A stretch of 36,834 nt of DNA from Actinoallomurus sp. (GCA_025964685.1 JAOPYG010000123.1:1-36834), one strand, 5' to 3'; numbered from the stretch's first letter, positions 16,259-25,702 are shown. Notes: generated from the letters alone by a model not told the origin. A program made the numbers and translations.

Positions 16259-18757
16259 GTGCGCCTCATCGACCGAATGCCCGCCGCCCCCGACCCCGAC
16301 GCCGTCTTCGACGCCTTCAACGAGTGGGTCGAGGAGCGTGGCATCACGCTGTACCCGGCGCAGGAGGAGGCGCTCATCGAGGTCGTCTCCGGCTCGAACG
16401 TCATCCTCAACACCCCGACCGGCTCTGGAAAGAGCCTGGTCGCCGCGGGTGCGCACTTCGCGGCGCTCGCACGTGACGAGGTCACCTTCTACACGGCGCC
16501 GATCAAGGCCCTCGTGTCGGAGAAGTTCTTCGACCTGATCGCGATGTTCGGCAGCGAGAACGTCGGAATGATGACCGGCGACGCCAGCGTCAACGCGGAC
16601 GCGCCGATCATCTGCTGCACCGCCGAGGTGCTCGCGAGCATCGCGCTGCGCGACGGCGCCTCCGCCGACATCGGCCAGGTGGTGATGGATGAGTTCCACT
16701 TCTACGCCGAGCGCGACCGCGGGTGGGCGTGGCAGATCCCGCTGCTGGAGCTGCCCCACGTGCAGTTCGTGCTGATGTCGGCGACGCTCGGGGACATGAG
16801 CAGGTTCGAGGAGGACCTCACGCGGCGCACGGGCCGGCCGACGACCGTGGTCACCTCGGCGACACGTCCGGTGCCGCTGAAGTACGAGTACCGCGTCACG
16901 CCGCTGCACGAGACCATCGAGGAACTGCTGCACGACCAGAAGGCGCCGATCTACATCGTGCACTTCACCCAGGCCGCCGCGGCCGAGCGCGCTCAGGCAC
17001 TGACGAGCATCAACGTCGCCACGCGCACGGAAAAGGACGAGATCGCCGCGTTGATCGGCGGGTTCCGGTTCACGACGAAGTTCGGCCAGACGCTTTCGCG
17101 GCTGGTCCGGCACGGCATCGGCATTCACCACGCCGGGATGCTGCCGAAATACCGCCGCCTGGTCGAACGCCTGGCACAGGCCGGACTGCTCAAGGTCATC
17201 TGCGGCACCGACACGCTCGGCGTCGGGGTGAACGTCCCGATCCGCACCGTGCTGTTCACCGCGCTGAGCAAGTACGACGGCACGCGCGTACGCCGCCTGC
17301 GGGCGCGGGAGTTCCACCAGATCGCGGGCCGCGCCGGGCGGGCCGGCTTCGACGTGGTCGGGTACGTCGTCGTGCAGGCCCCCGAGCACGTCGTGGAGAA
17401 CGAGAAGGCCCTCGCCAAGGCGGGCGACGACCCGAAGAAGCGGCGCAGGGTCCAGCGCAAGAAGCCTCCCGAGGGGTTCGTCAACTGGGACCAGGACGTC
17501 TTCACCAAGCTGATCACAGCCGAGCCCGAGCCACTCCAGTCGCGGTTCCAGGTGAGCCACGCGATGCTGCTCAGCGTCATCGGGCGGCCCGGCAACGCGT
17601 TCCAGGCGATGAAGAAGCTGCTCACCGACAACCACGAGGACCGCGCGCGGCAGCGCCGGCACATCTCCCAGGCCATCGCGATCTACCGAAGCCTGCGGGC
17701 CGGCGGCGTCGTCGAGCAGCTCGAGGAGCCGGACGAGGAGGGCCGGTACGCGCGGCTCACCGTCGACCTGCAGGAGGACTTCGCGCTCAACCAGCCGCTG
17801 TCGACGTTCGCGCTCGCCGCGGTCGAACTCCTGGACCCGGGCACGCCGTCGTACGCGCTGGACGTGCTGTCGGTGATCGAGTCGATCCTGGAGAACCCCC
17901 GTCAGATCCTCGCCGCCCAGGAGAACAAGGCCAAGGGCGAGGCGGTCGCCCAGATGAAGGCCGACGGGATCGAGTACGAGGAGCGGATGGAGCTCCTGCA
18001 GGACATCAGCTATCCCAAGCCGCTGGAGGACACCCTCTTCGGCGCGTACGACATCTACCGCCGCGGGCACCCGTGGGTGGCCGACCACGCGCTCCAGCCC
18101 AAGTCGGTCGTCCGCGACATGTACGAGCAGGCGATGACCTTCACCGAGTACGTCGCGAACTACCAGCTGGCCCGCGTCGAGGGCATCGTCCTGCGTTATC
18201 TCGCGAGCACGTACAAGGCGCTCCAGCAGACCGTGCCCGACTCGGTGAAGACCGAGGATCTGCACGATCTCATCGCCTGGCTCGGTGAGCTGGTCCGCCA
18301 GGTCGACTCCAGCCTCCTCGACGAGTGGGAGCAGCTCCAGAATCCCACCGCGGAGCCGCAGGAACGGATCGAGGAGACGCCGACCGCGGTGACCGCGAAC
18401 GAGCGCGCCTTCCGCGTGCTCGTCCGCAACGCGATGTTCCGCCGCGTCGAGCTGGCCGCCCTGAGGCGGTACCACGACCTGGCCGAGCTCGACGCCGCGG
18501 ACGGCTGGCCCGCCGACCGCTGGGCGGACGCGCTGGAGGCCTACTACGCGGAGCACGACGAGATCCAGACCGGCCCTGACGCGCGCGGCCCGAAGCTCCT
18601 GCAGATCGAGCGGGAGGACGAGCTGTGGCGAGTACGCCAGGTCTTCGACGATCCGGCCGGTCACCGCGACTGGGCGATCACCGCCGAGGTCGACCTACGG
18701 GCCTCCGACGAAGCCGGCCGAGCGATCCTGCACGTCGCGGCCGTGGACCGGCTGTAG
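16259..18757 (+). CDS. DEAD/DExH-box RNA helicase with C-terminal DUF3516 domain
   Basis: This 832-residue superfamily 2 helicase carries a Q-like motif (YPAQEEALIEV), Walker A TPTGSGKS at about residues 53-60, motif II DEFH at about 145, motif III SATLGD, a motif IV region IVHFTQAAAAERA, HHAGMLPKYRRLVERLAQ and motif VI QIAGRAGRAGFD. The rest is DUF3516, characteristic of actinobacterial Ski2-like helicases. The role is RNA unwinding or turnover by family; the exact substrate is unknown. GTG at 16259 gives the family start MRLIDRMPAAPDPDAVFDAF but has poor spacing to a purine stretch; ATG at 16277 is an alternative. The longer frame to 15992 only mirrors the tricorn gene. Confidence 0.92.
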   Translation: MRLIDRMPAAPDPDAVFDAFNEWVEERGITLYPAQEEALIEVVSGSNVILNTPTGSGKSLVAAGAHFAALARDEVTFYTAPIKALVSEKFFDLIAMFGSENVGMMTGDASVNADAPIICCTAEVLASIALRDGASADIGQVVMDEFHFYAERDRGWAWQIPLLELPHVQFVLMSATLGDMSRFEEDLTRRTGRPTTVVTSATRPVPLKYEYRVTPLHETIEELLHDQKAPIYIVHFTQAAAAERAQALTSINVATRTEKDEIAALIGGFRFTTKFGQTLSRLVRHGIGIHHAGMLPKYRRLVERLAQAGLLKVICGTDTLGVGVNVPIRTVLFTALSKYDGTRVRRLRAREFHQIAGRAGRAGFDVVGYVVVQAPEHVVENEKALAKAGDDPKKRRRVQRKKPPEGFVNWDQDVFTKLITAEPEPLQSRFQVSHAMLLSVIGRPGNAFQAMKKLLTDNHEDRARQRRHISQAIAIYRSLRAGGVVEQLEEPDEEGRYARLTVDLQEDFALNQPLSTFALAAVELLDPGTPSYALDVLSVIESILENPRQILAAQENKAKGEAVAQMKADGIEYEERMELLQDISYPKPLEDTLFGAYDIYRRGHPWVADHALQPKSVVRDMYEQAMTFTEYVANYQLARVEGIVLRYLASTYKALQQTVPDSVKTEDLHDLIAWLGELVRQVDSSLLDEWEQLQNPTAEPQERIEETPTAVTANERAFRVLVRNAMFRRVELAALRRYHDLAELDAADGWPADRWADALEAYYAEHDEIQTGPDARGPKLLQIEREDELWRVRQVFDDPAGHRDWAITAEVDLRASDEAGRAILHVAAVDRL

Positions 18758-18800
18758 ATCCCGAATGTCGTGGATCTCACGGATGTTGCCGGAGCCGTAA

Positions 18801-18845
18801 GTCCCTATTCTCAGGAAATACTTCGCTTTTAGCTCCCTGAGGGAC
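18801..18845 (+). promoter_or_regulatory. Bulged hairpin covering the SARP gene ribosome binding site
   Basis: GTCCCT (18801-18806) and CAGG (18812-18815) pair with CCTGAGGGAC (18836-18845), a ten-pair stem with a five-base bulge. The right arm contains the Shine-Dalgarno GAGGGA for the ATG at 18850. If transcribed, it would mask translation initiation. TATTCT inside the left arm could instead be a -10 element. Confidence 0.45.
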
Positions 18846-18849
18846 GGAT

Positions 18850-21801
18850 ATGGACGGGCTTCGCTTCGCGGTCCTCGGCCCGGTTCGCGCGTGGCGTGAT
18901 GACGCGGAACTCGAGCTCGGCACGCCGCAGCAGCGGGCCGTGCTCGCGGTTCTGCTGCTACGGCGCGGCCGTACGGCGACCGCCGAGGAGCTCGTCGACG
19001 CGCTGTGGGGTGAGGAGCCGCCGACGCGCGCCCTCACCGCGCTGCGCACGTACGCCTCCCGGCTGCGCGCCGTCCTCGAACCCGAACGCGCCGCCCGGCA
19101 GAAGGCGACCGTGATGGTCTCCGAAGCGGGCGGGTACGCCCTGCCCCTGCCGCGGACCGCACTCGACCTGACCGTCTTCGAGGATGGGATCGCCGCCGCC
19201 GAAGAGGCGCGGCGCGCGGGCGACACGGCCGCGGCGGCCGGATCGCTGCGCGAGGCGCTCAACGTCTGGGAGGGCGAGCCGCTCTGCGGTATCCACGGCG
19301 CGTGGGCCGAGGCGCACCGCGTGCACCTGGACGAGCAGCGGCTCACCGCGCTGGAGACGCTCTACGCCATCGAGCTGGACATGGGCCGCGCCGCCGAGTC
19401 GGTGGCGGACCTGACCGAACTGACCGCCGGGCATCCGCTGCGCGAACGGCTACGCGGCCTGCTCATGCTGGCGCTCTACCGGTGCGGGCGGCAGGCCGAG
19501 GCGCTCGGCGTGTACGCCGACACGCGCCGGGTCCTCGTCGAGGAGCTGGGCATCGACCCCGGCCCGGAGCTGGCCGGGCTGCACGCCAAGGTCCTCGCCG
19601 GCAACGCCTCACTGACCGAGCTCCCCGATCCGCCCGAGCCCGTACGTGTGCAGGAGCCGCCGCAGGCACCGCCCACGCCCGCGCAGCTGCCCGCGGACGT
19701 CGCCGACTTCACCGGCCGGACCGCGATCGTGGCCGAGCTGATCGAGGCGCTGACCTGGGACGCCGGGGCGGACAGCCGTACGGCGATGCCGGTCATCGCC
19801 GTCGCCGGCATCGGCGGGATGGGCAAGACGACGCTCGCGATTCACCTCGGGCACTCGGTGCGCCACCACTATCCCGACGGCCAGCTGTTCGCCGAGCTGC
19901 GCGGCGCCGGCCCGGATCCGGCCGGCCCCGAGGCGGTGCTCGGCGCCTTCCTGCGGGCCCTCGGCACCCTCGACAAGGACGTACCGGCGGGGCTGGAGGA
20001 GCGCTCGGCCCTCCTGCGCACCCGGCTGTCGGACCGGCGGGTCCTCGTCGTCCTGGACGACGCCCGCGACGCCGACCAGGTACGCGCGCTGCTGCCCGGC
20101 TCCCCCGGCTGCGCGGTGATCGTGACCAGCCGGTCACGGCTGGTCGGCATGCACGCGACACGCGCCGTCGACCTGGACGGCCTGGTCACCGAGGAGGCGA
20201 TCACCCTGTTCGGGCGGATCGCCGGCGAGGAGCGGATCGAGGACGAACGCGAGATCGCCGCCGAGGTCGCCGCGGCCTGCGGCCACCTGCCGCTCGCCGT
20301 CCGCATCGTCGGCTCGCGGCTCGCGTCGCGGCGAAGCTGGTCGATGGCGACCATCGCCGAACGGCTCACGGACGAGAGACGCCGCCTGGATGAGATGCGC
20401 GTCGGCAACCACACCGTCTCGGCCACGTTCGAGCTGGGATACGGCCAGCTTTTCGACGAGCAGGCGCGGGCGTTCCGGCTGCTGGCCCTGCCGGACGTGC
20501 ACGACGTGTCGCTGCACGCCGCGGCCGCCGTACTCGCCCTGCCGACGCCCGAGACCGAGGATCTACTCGAGTCACTGGTCGACGCGAGCCTGCTGGAGAC
20601 CCCCGCGCCGGGCCGCTACCGCTACCACGACCTGCTGAAGCTCTTCGCCCACCGGCAGGCCGAGCGGTACGACTCCGAGGTCGCGCGGGCCGCCGTGCCA
20701 CACCGGATGCTGGACTTCTACCTCGCCTCCGCCCGCAACGCCTACCAGGCCGCCGAGTCCGGCGACGGCACACTCGACCACCTGACCTCGCCCGAGGCGC
20801 GCGGCACGGAGTTCGCCACCGCGGAGGAGGCGCTGGCCTGGCTCGGCGGCGAGACCGCGAACCTGTGCGCGGTGATCGCGGAGGCCACGCGCGGCGACGC
20901 ACCTGACCTGCCGGTCGCCGCCGACCTGCTGCTGAGCCTCGAACCGCTCATCATGTCCGGTACCCACCTGTGGGAGTTCGAGCAGACCGCGCGGCTGGTG
21001 GTCACGGCGGCGCTGGAGAAGAACGACCCGCACAGCCGTGGCCGCGCCGGTTACCTGCTCGGCCTGATCCTGCACGCCGGATTCCGCCTGGACGAGGCCG
21101 AGGCGAGCCTGCGCACGACGGTCGAACTGTCCGAGGCCTCGGGTGACCGGTACGTACGCGCAGAGGCGCTCAACGGCGTCGGCGTCGTGGCGTTCGAGCA
21201 CCGCCGGTGGGAGGACGCGTTCGTGTTCTTCCAGCGTGCCGCCGAGGTCTTCGGCGAGCTGGGCCATCCGGAGGGCGAGGCCAACTGCCTCGCCAACATG
21301 GCACGCGCCGCCGCCGAACTGCACCGCGACAAGGAGGCTCTCGAGGCCGCCGAGCGGAGCCTGGAGCTGTTCCGCGGGCAGGGCAGCGCCATCGGGGCGG
21401 CCAAGGCGATGCAGTACCTGGGCTCGATCCTGGACGGCATGGGCCGCCCCGAGGACGCGATCCCGTACTACCTCGACTGCCTGGCCGTCTTCCGGTCCAC
21501 CGGACAGCGCCTGCGCGAGCATCACACGCTGTACCGGCTGGCCGAGAGCCACCTGCGCGCCGGCCGGCCGGCCGAGGCGGCCGTGCACGCCGAGGAGGCC
21601 CTGGCCATCGCCCGCGACATCGACCAGCGGTTCGGTGAGGGCCGCGCCCTCGCCGTCCTCGGCCGGGCCCTGGTGCAGGACGGCCGCGTGGATGAGGGAC
21701 GCGCCTGCTGGGAGCATGCGCTCGGCGTCTTCCAGGCGCTCGGTGCGCCCGCCGCCGACGACGTACGCGCCCTGCTGGACCGGGCGCCCGCCCCACGTTG
21801 A
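18850..21801 (+). CDS. AfsR/SARP-family transcriptional activator (BTAD, NB-ARC, TPR)
   Basis: This 983-residue regulator starts with an OmpR-like winged HTH (FAVLGPVRAWRDDAELELGT, VDALWGEEPPTRALTALRTY) and a bacterial transcriptional activation domain (VLVEELGIDPGPELAGLHAKVL). It continues with an NB-ARC ATPase: P-loop GIGGMGKTT near residue 322, Walker B VLVVLDDA, and SRSRL sensor-like stretch. Tetratricopeptide repeats run from about residue 700 to the end. SARPs bind direct heptamer repeats and activate antibiotic or developmental genes; the NB-ARC and TPR parts tune this by nucleotide and partner binding. No biosynthetic cluster lies beside it here, so it is probably a global AfsR-type regulator. 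A 46-residue peptide gene follows 61 bases later, recalling how small afsS follows afsR in Streptomyces. Confidence 0.94.
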   Translation: MDGLRFAVLGPVRAWRDDAELELGTPQQRAVLAVLLLRRGRTATAEELVDALWGEEPPTRALTALRTYASRLRAVLEPERAARQKATVMVSEAGGYALPLPRTALDLTVFEDGIAAAEEARRAGDTAAAAGSLREALNVWEGEPLCGIHGAWAEAHRVHLDEQRLTALETLYAIELDMGRAAESVADLTELTAGHPLRERLRGLLMLALYRCGRQAEALGVYADTRRVLVEELGIDPGPELAGLHAKVLAGNASLTELPDPPEPVRVQEPPQAPPTPAQLPADVADFTGRTAIVAELIEALTWDAGADSRTAMPVIAVAGIGGMGKTTLAIHLGHSVRHHYPDGQLFAELRGAGPDPAGPEAVLGAFLRALGTLDKDVPAGLEERSALLRTRLSDRRVLVVLDDARDADQVRALLPGSPGCAVIVTSRSRLVGMHATRAVDLDGLVTEEAITLFGRIAGEERIEDEREIAAEVAAACGHLPLAVRIVGSRLASRRSWSMATIAERLTDERRRLDEMRVGNHTVSATFELGYGQLFDEQARAFRLLALPDVHDVSLHAAAAVLALPTPETEDLLESLVDASLLETPAPGRYRYHDLLKLFAHRQAERYDSEVARAAVPHRMLDFYLASARNAYQAAESGDGTLDHLTSPEARGTEFATAEEALAWLGGETANLCAVIAEATRGDAPDLPVAADLLLSLEPLIMSGTHLWEFEQTARLVVTAALEKNDPHSRGRAGYLLGLILHAGFRLDEAEASLRTTVELSEASGDRYVRAEALNGVGVVAFEHRRWEDAFVFFQRAAEVFGELGHPEGEANCLANMARAAAELHRDKEALEAAERSLELFRGQGSAIGAAKAMQYLGSILDGMGRPEDAIPYYLDCLAVFRSTGQRLREHHTLYRLAESHLRAGRPAEAAVHAEEALAIARDIDQRFGEGRALAVLGRALVQDGRVDEGRACWEHALGVFQALGAPAADDVRALLDRAPAPR

Positions 21802-21862
21802 TCGGACGTTGATCCGGCGTCACTAGGCTCGCGCCATTACCCCCGACGAGAGGCGCTGAGCA

Positions 21863-22003
21863 ATGGCCGACCAGCCCAAGGACAGCGGCGAACCCACCCC
21901 GACGACCGACAAGGACCACCTCGTCCATCCGGACGGCATGAACCCGCACATCGTGCCGGAGAAGGTGTCCGACGAGGAGGAGCCGGCCGACGACGACGCG
22001 TAG
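21863..22003 (+). CDS. Small acidic protein, 46 residues
   Basis: An open frame reads MADQPKDSGEPTPTTDKD, then HLVHPDGMNPHIVPEKV and SDEEEPADDDA, with TAG at 22001. It is acidic, rich in Pro/Asp/Glu, without a membrane segment or cysteine, and has a conserved-looking central HPDGMNPHIVPEK core. GAGAGG lies about ten bases before the ATG. I do not recognise a family. It lies 61 bases after the AfsR-like regulator on the same strand, so it may be co-transcribed. It could be a small regulator in the manner of AfsS, a peptide substrate or precursor, or a disordered chaperone-like protein; none of these is shown. Its protein-like composition and Shine-Dalgarno argue against chance. Confidence 0.6.
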   Translation: MADQPKDSGEPTPTTDKDHLVHPDGMNPHIVPEKVSDEEEPADDDA

Positions 22004-22019
22004 CCGCGGCGACGCGGAG

Positions 22020-22052
22020 GCGGGCGTGGTCCACGGGGGCGGCCGCGCCCGC
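22020..22052. terminator. Possible hairpin terminator between acidic peptide gene and otsA
   Basis: GCGGGCG (22020-22026) can pair with CGCCCGC (22046-22052), in the gap between the convergent peptide gene and otsA. The stem is short and GC-rich sequence makes chance matches likely. Confidence 0.4.
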
Positions 22053-22066
22053 TCAGTGCCGTGCTG

Positions 22067-23479
22067 TCACTCCGGCTTTGAGCGTCCGGACTCGAGGGCG
22101 TCCAGGAACTCCTTGGCCCACAGGTCGACGTCGTGCTCGAGCACGCGCCGGCGCATCGAGCGCATGCGGCGGGCGCGTTCGACCGGGCCGGCGTGCATCG
22201 CCTCGTACATCCGCTGCTTCGTGCCGCCGATGTCATAGGGGTTGATCATGTACGCGCGCTGCAGTTCGTTCGCGGCGCCGGCGAACTCGCTGAGCAGCAG
22301 GGCGCCCCTGAGGTCGGCGCGGCTGGCGACGTACTCCTTGGCCACGAGGTTCATGCCGTCCCGCAGCGGCGTCACCACCATCACGTCCGCCGCCAGGTAG
22401 AGAGCGACGAGCTCCTTGCGGCTGTAGGACGTGTGCAGGTAGTTGATGATCGGTGCGCCGAGCTCGGCGTACATGCCGTTGGCCCGGCCGACCTGCAGCT
22501 CGATCTCGTCGCGCAGGATGCGGTATTCCTCGACGCGTTCACGGCTCGGCGTGGCGACCTGAACGAACACCGCATCGCCGCTCTTGACCCGCCGGTCCTC
22601 GAACAGCTCGGTGAACGCCTGCAGCCGCTGCTGGATGCCCTTGGTGTAGTCGAGACGGTCCACGCCGAGCAGCATCGACGCGGGGTTGCCGAGCTCCTCG
22701 CGGATCTGCACGGCCCGTTGCTGGACGCTCTCGTCGCCTGCCAGCGTGACCAGTTCGTTCACGTCGACCGAGATCGGGAAGTGGTCGGCCTGCACGGTGC
22801 GGTCGTCGAGCATCACCTCGTGTCCCTGCGTCTTCAGGTCACAGAAGCGCCGGGAGAGGCGGACGAAGTTCGACGCGCCGTCGCGGCTCTGGAAGCCCAC
22901 GAGGTCGGCGCCGAGCAGGCCCTCGAGGATCTCGCGCCGCCAGGGAAGCTGCTGGAACAGCTCCATCGGTGGGAACGGGATGTGCAGGAAGAAGCCGATG
23001 CGCAGGTCGGGGCGGAGTTCGCGCAGCATCTTGGGGACGAGCTGCAGCTGGTAGTCCTGCACCCAGACGACGGCGCCCTCGGCGGCGGCCTCGGCGGCGG
23101 CGCGGGCGAACCGCTGGTTGACGCGCTCGTAGGCCTCCCACAGGCTCCGGCGGTAGATCGGCCTGGCGATCACGTCGTGGTACAGCGGCCACAGCGTGGC
23201 GTTGGAGAAACCCTCGTAGTACAGCTCGACGTCGCGGCTGGACAGGCTCACGGGTACGAGCGACATGCCCTCGGCCTCGAACGGCTCGAGCTCCTCGTCG
23301 GGAGAGCCGACCCAGCCGACCCAGGCTCCCTCACGCCGCTGCATGACCGGGACGATCGCGGTCACCAGGCCGCCGGGGCTTCGGCGCCACGTGGCTTCGC
23401 CGTCCTCATCGGTGACCCGGTCCACCGGCAGGCGGTTGGCCACAACGACGAACTCACTCTTCTTCGACTCAATCACCAT
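22067..23479 (-). CDS. otsA: Trehalose-6-phosphate synthase (GT20)
   Basis: This 470-residue GT20 enzyme makes trehalose 6-phosphate from UDP-glucose and glucose 6-phosphate, supporting osmotic, heat and desiccation tolerance. Family motifs are plain: [11 protein letters not shown] at the start, [40 protein letters not shown], and the donor-binding [15 protein letters not shown]. The length matches bacterial OtsA without a fused phosphatase, and no otsB is next to it in the window. ATG at 23479 has GGGGGAG six bases upstream. An inverted repeat AGGGTC-N2-GACCCT sits just upstream of the ribosome binding site. The gene stands alone between a convergent peptide gene and a DUF1349-like gene on the same strand 106 bases upstream. 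Confidence 0.97.
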   Translation of the reverse strand: MVIESKKSEFVVVANRLPVDRVTDEDGEATWRRSPGGLVTAIVPVMQRREGAWVGWVGSPDEELEPFEAEGMSLVPVSLSSRDVELYYEGFSNATLWPLYHDVIARPIYRRSLWEAYERVNQRFARAAAEAAAEGAVVWVQDYQLQLVPKMLRELRPDLRIGFFLHIPFPPMELFQQLPWRREILEGLLGADLVGFQSRDGASNFVRLSRRFCDLKTQGHEVMLDDRTVQADHFPISVDVNELVTLAGDESVQQRAVQIREELGNPASMLLGVDRLDYTKGIQQRLQAFTELFEDRRVKSGDAVFVQVATPSRERVEEYRILRDEIELQVGRANGMYAELGAPIINYLHTSYSRKELVALYLAADVMVVTPLRDGMNLVAKEYVASRADLRGALLLSEFAGAANELQRAYMINPYDIGGTKQRMYEAMHAGPVERARRMRSMRRRVLEHDVDLWAKEFLDALESGRSKPE

Positions 23480-23499
23480 GCATTACTCCCCCAAATTTC

Positions 23500-23513
23500 A
23501 GGGTCTTGACCCT
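23500..23513. promoter_or_regulatory. Inverted repeat in the otsA leader
   Basis: AGGGTC-N2-GACCCT, six perfect base pairs per arm, lies about 21 bases before the otsA ATG, beside its Shine-Dalgarno. It could be an operator or a small leader hairpin. Confidence 0.4.
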
Positions 23514-23585
23514 AATGGGCGATTAATGTGGCGATGATCATGGCTGTGCCCTCCCGTTACGTTAGCGCACCAGGTTCCGCGTGGG

Positions 23586-24200
23586 TCAGGAGCCGTCGCG
23601 GAGCTGAGCCAGCCGTTTCGGCTCGAACGTGATGTGGTCGAAGGTCGCCGAACAGCCCGTCCCGGTGGGCGACTGCGCGAAGAATCCGTAAGACGGCGCG
23701 TCCGAGGCGTAGAGCGCGAAGTGGCGGATCAGCCGCCAGTACTCCCCGTTCAGCGACGCGTGGAAGGCGTACGCCGCGCCGACGCGGGCGATCCGGAGCC
23801 AGACCTGGTCACCGGACACGAGAAAGCCGCTGGCACGGTCGGAGGTGCCCCGCGTGACGGCCGAGACGATCTCCGCCTCACCCTGCGCGGACATCTCCAG
23901 GCCGAACCTGGCCCATGCCCGGTCGTTGAGCCACACCAGCAGGCCGCCGGCGTCGTCGGGCCGGACCAGATCCATACGGACGCGGGCGCTGAGCAGGAAG
24001 TCACCCTGGGCGCAGGCGAGCAGGCGCGGGGCGTCCAGCGCCTCGGCCGTACGCTGCGGGTTGATGAACAGGTCCGTGTTCGGACCGGCGTCGATCGCGA
24101 GGCCGTCGTCCTGAACGACGTACGAGCTCGCGGACCCTCCGTCCCACCGTAGTGACACGGGAATGCGGGCGATTCCGACCTGCTCCAGTGCGTGTGTCAC
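23586..24200 (-). CDS. DUF1349-like concanavalin/laminin-G fold protein
   Basis: This 204-residue protein resembles the DUF1349 (YesU-like) beta-sandwich family: AIDAGPNTDLFINPQR, FLLSARVRMDLVRPDDAGGLLVWL, WARFGLEMSAQGEAEIVSAV, VWLRIARVGAAYAFHASLNGEYW and the closing GFFAQSPTGTGCSATFDHI. Such domains have a carbohydrate-binding-like jelly-roll fold, often without proven activity. No signal peptide is visible, so it is probably cytoplasmic. GTG at 24200 was chosen because AAGGAG lies six bases upstream and homology starts soon after; the longer frame to 24431 crosses a promoter region. It diverges from the GNAT gene across 259 bases. Cell function is unknown. Confidence 0.8.
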   Translation of the reverse strand: MTHALEQVGIARIPVSLRWDGGSASSYVVQDDGLAIDAGPNTDLFINPQRTAEALDAPRLLACAQGDFLLSARVRMDLVRPDDAGGLLVWLNDRAWARFGLEMSAQGEAEIVSAVTRGTSDRASGFLVSGDQVWLRIARVGAAYAFHASLNGEYWRLIRHFALYASDAPSYGFFAQSPTGTGCSATFDHITFEPKRLAQLRDGS

Positions 24201-24459
24201 GCCGTCTCCTTCACGTCCGGAACAGTACCCAGGAACGCTCCAAAAGTACGGCGCAAGCTGGCACTTCGTACATAGTGGGCGTTGTACTTTGAGCTCCCTA
24301 TTTCCAGGACAAGACCCGAAGTTCGCATAACGGGTGTTCGGCAGGCGGACGGCAGAGCCGGCCACGGCGGCTAGTCTTCGCTGGTTACGTGCCCCGGACC
24401 GGCCGTGACCTGCTGTCGGCCGGCCGGGCATGCCGGACGAGTTCTCAGGGAGTTACCGC

Positions 24460-24942
24460 GTGGATCCACGCATTCGCCGGGTACGGGAAGGCGATATAGA
24501 AGCGGTGGTCGAGCTGGTCCACGGCCTCGCCGAATACGAACGGCTCACGCACGAATGCGAGCTGACCGCCGACCGGCTGCGCTCGGCGCTGTTCGCCCCC
24601 GAACCCGCGCTGTTCGGGCACGTCGCCGAGGTCGATGGTGAGGTCGTCGGCTTCACCCTGTGGTTCCTGAACTTCTCGACGTTCCGCGGAAGCCACGGGA
24701 TCTACCTGGAGGACCTGTTCGTCCGCCAGGACCGGCGCGGCACCGGCCTCGGCCGGGCCCTGCTGACCGAACTCGCCGAAGAGTGCGTACGCCGCGGCTA
24801 CGCGCGCCTGGAGTGGTCGGTGCTGAACTGGAACGACCCGGCCATCGGCTTCTACACCTCGCTCGGCGCCGCACCACTGGGCGAATGGTCGGTCTTCCGC
24901 CTGACCGACGACGCACTGACCGCCCTGGGCTCCGGCGGCTGA
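24460..24942 (+). CDS. GNAT-family N-acetyltransferase (diamine acetyltransferase-like)
   Basis: This 160-residue acetyltransferase is built like spermidine/spermine N1-acetyltransferases: IRRVREGDIEAVVELVHGLAEY at the start, GFTLWFLNFSTF, then the acetyl-CoA loop FVRQDRRGTGLGRALL (Q/RxxGxG/A) after the strand YLEDL, and the C-terminal LEWSVLNWNDPAIGFYTSLGA. By family it transfers acetyl from acetyl-CoA to a polyamine or similar amine; the true substrate is uncertain. GTG at 24460 is preferred to the ATG at 24430 because AGGGAG sits seven bases upstream and family homology starts there. It ends seven bases from the convergent YbjN-like gene. Confidence 0.9.
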   Translation: MDPRIRRVREGDIEAVVELVHGLAEYERLTHECELTADRLRSALFAPEPALFGHVAEVDGEVVGFTLWFLNFSTFRGSHGIYLEDLFVRQDRRGTGLGRALLTELAEECVRRGYARLEWSVLNWNDPAIGFYTSLGAAPLGEWSVFRLTDDALTALGSGG

Positions 24943-24949
24943 GCCGCGG

Positions 24950-25441
24950 TCAGGCCGGGTCGCCGGGGAGGCCTGCGAGCGGGAGGCGCTGGGACAGCCA
25001 GAGGTGGAACGACCCGGCCGCGTTGAGCCACGCGGTCGTCGTGGCGGCGAACTGCTCCCCGGTCACGCCACCGCCGACGTGCATCGTCGCCTCGCTCACG
25101 ACGATCACCGTGCCGTCGTCGTCGGTCGCGGTGTATACCTTCAGCCCGGTGGTGTCGCGGTTCCACTCGTCGAGAATGCCTCGGATCGCCGGCTTGTCGT
25201 CCACGGTGAAGAACCGGTCGTAGATCGTGCGGGCGGCGTAGACCTCGCCCTCACCGTCGAGGGTGAAGAAGAGGCTATAGGAGGGCCAGCGGGTGGCCAG
25301 GCGACCGCGCGTGTCACGCGTGCAGGAGACCTGCAAGTGTTCGAGGATCTGCTCGAGGCGGTCGAGATCGGCCCTGATCACGCTCGGCTGAGGCTGAGGC
25401 TGGGGCGTTTCTGGCGACGGACTCGGAGGCTCGGCTCCCAC
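24950..25441 (-). CDS. YbjN-domain protein
   Basis: The protein is about 163 residues. A proline/glutamine-rich linker (PPSPSPETPQPQPQPS) leads into a YbjN-like domain: DRLEQILEHLQVSCTRD, YSLFFTLDGEGEVYAARTIYDRFF, ILDEWNRDTTGLKVYTATDDDGTVIVVSEATM, and FAATTTAWLNAAGSFHLWL. YbjN-type domains resemble secretion chaperones and are frequent, though uncharacterised, in actinomycetes. The start is unsure: GTG at 25441 has GAGGA ten bases away, GTG at 25450 has it too close, and ATG at 25510 has none. It is convergent with the GNAT gene and separated by about 360 gene-free bases from the DUF397 gene upstream. Confidence 0.75.
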   Translation of the reverse strand: MGAEPPSPSPETPQPQPQPSVIRADLDRLEQILEHLQVSCTRDTRGRLATRWPSYSLFFTLDGEGEVYAARTIYDRFFTVDDKPAIRGILDEWNRDTTGLKVYTATDDDGTVIVVSEATMHVGGGVTGEQFAATTTAWLNAAGSFHLWLSQRLPLAGLPGDPA

Positions 25442-25702
25442 CGTGCTCACTTCCTCTTCTGCGGACGGCAATGTGATTGTGCCGTATGCAAAGCCGGCCC
25501 ACCGCCGCACCGCACTATCGGCGCGAAATCGCGGGACGATCTGCCATTACTACTCACTGACCCCACATTTCGGACAAATGTCACGAGTTACTTATCGGGG
25601 CATCAGAGTGGCGAATCACGTCAACACGAGCGGGAAAGAACCTGCAGAGGGATTGTCATTCGTCATCGCGGACCGGGCCGCCGAGCGGACCCCGGCGCCG
25701 AC
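25442..25702. other. Gene-free stretch between YbjN-like gene and DUF397 transcript end
   Basis: No coding frame with plausible composition is seen on either strand. The AT-richer part near 25540-25620 probably holds the YbjN-like gene promoter. The remainder up to 25800 contains the stem-loop at 25703-25765. Confidence 0.5.

Noticed and set aside
13077..18757. Tricorn protease and DUF3516 helicase as one functional unit
   Set aside because: They are only divergent neighbours 68 bases apart; no shared operator or coupling was found, so no link is claimed.
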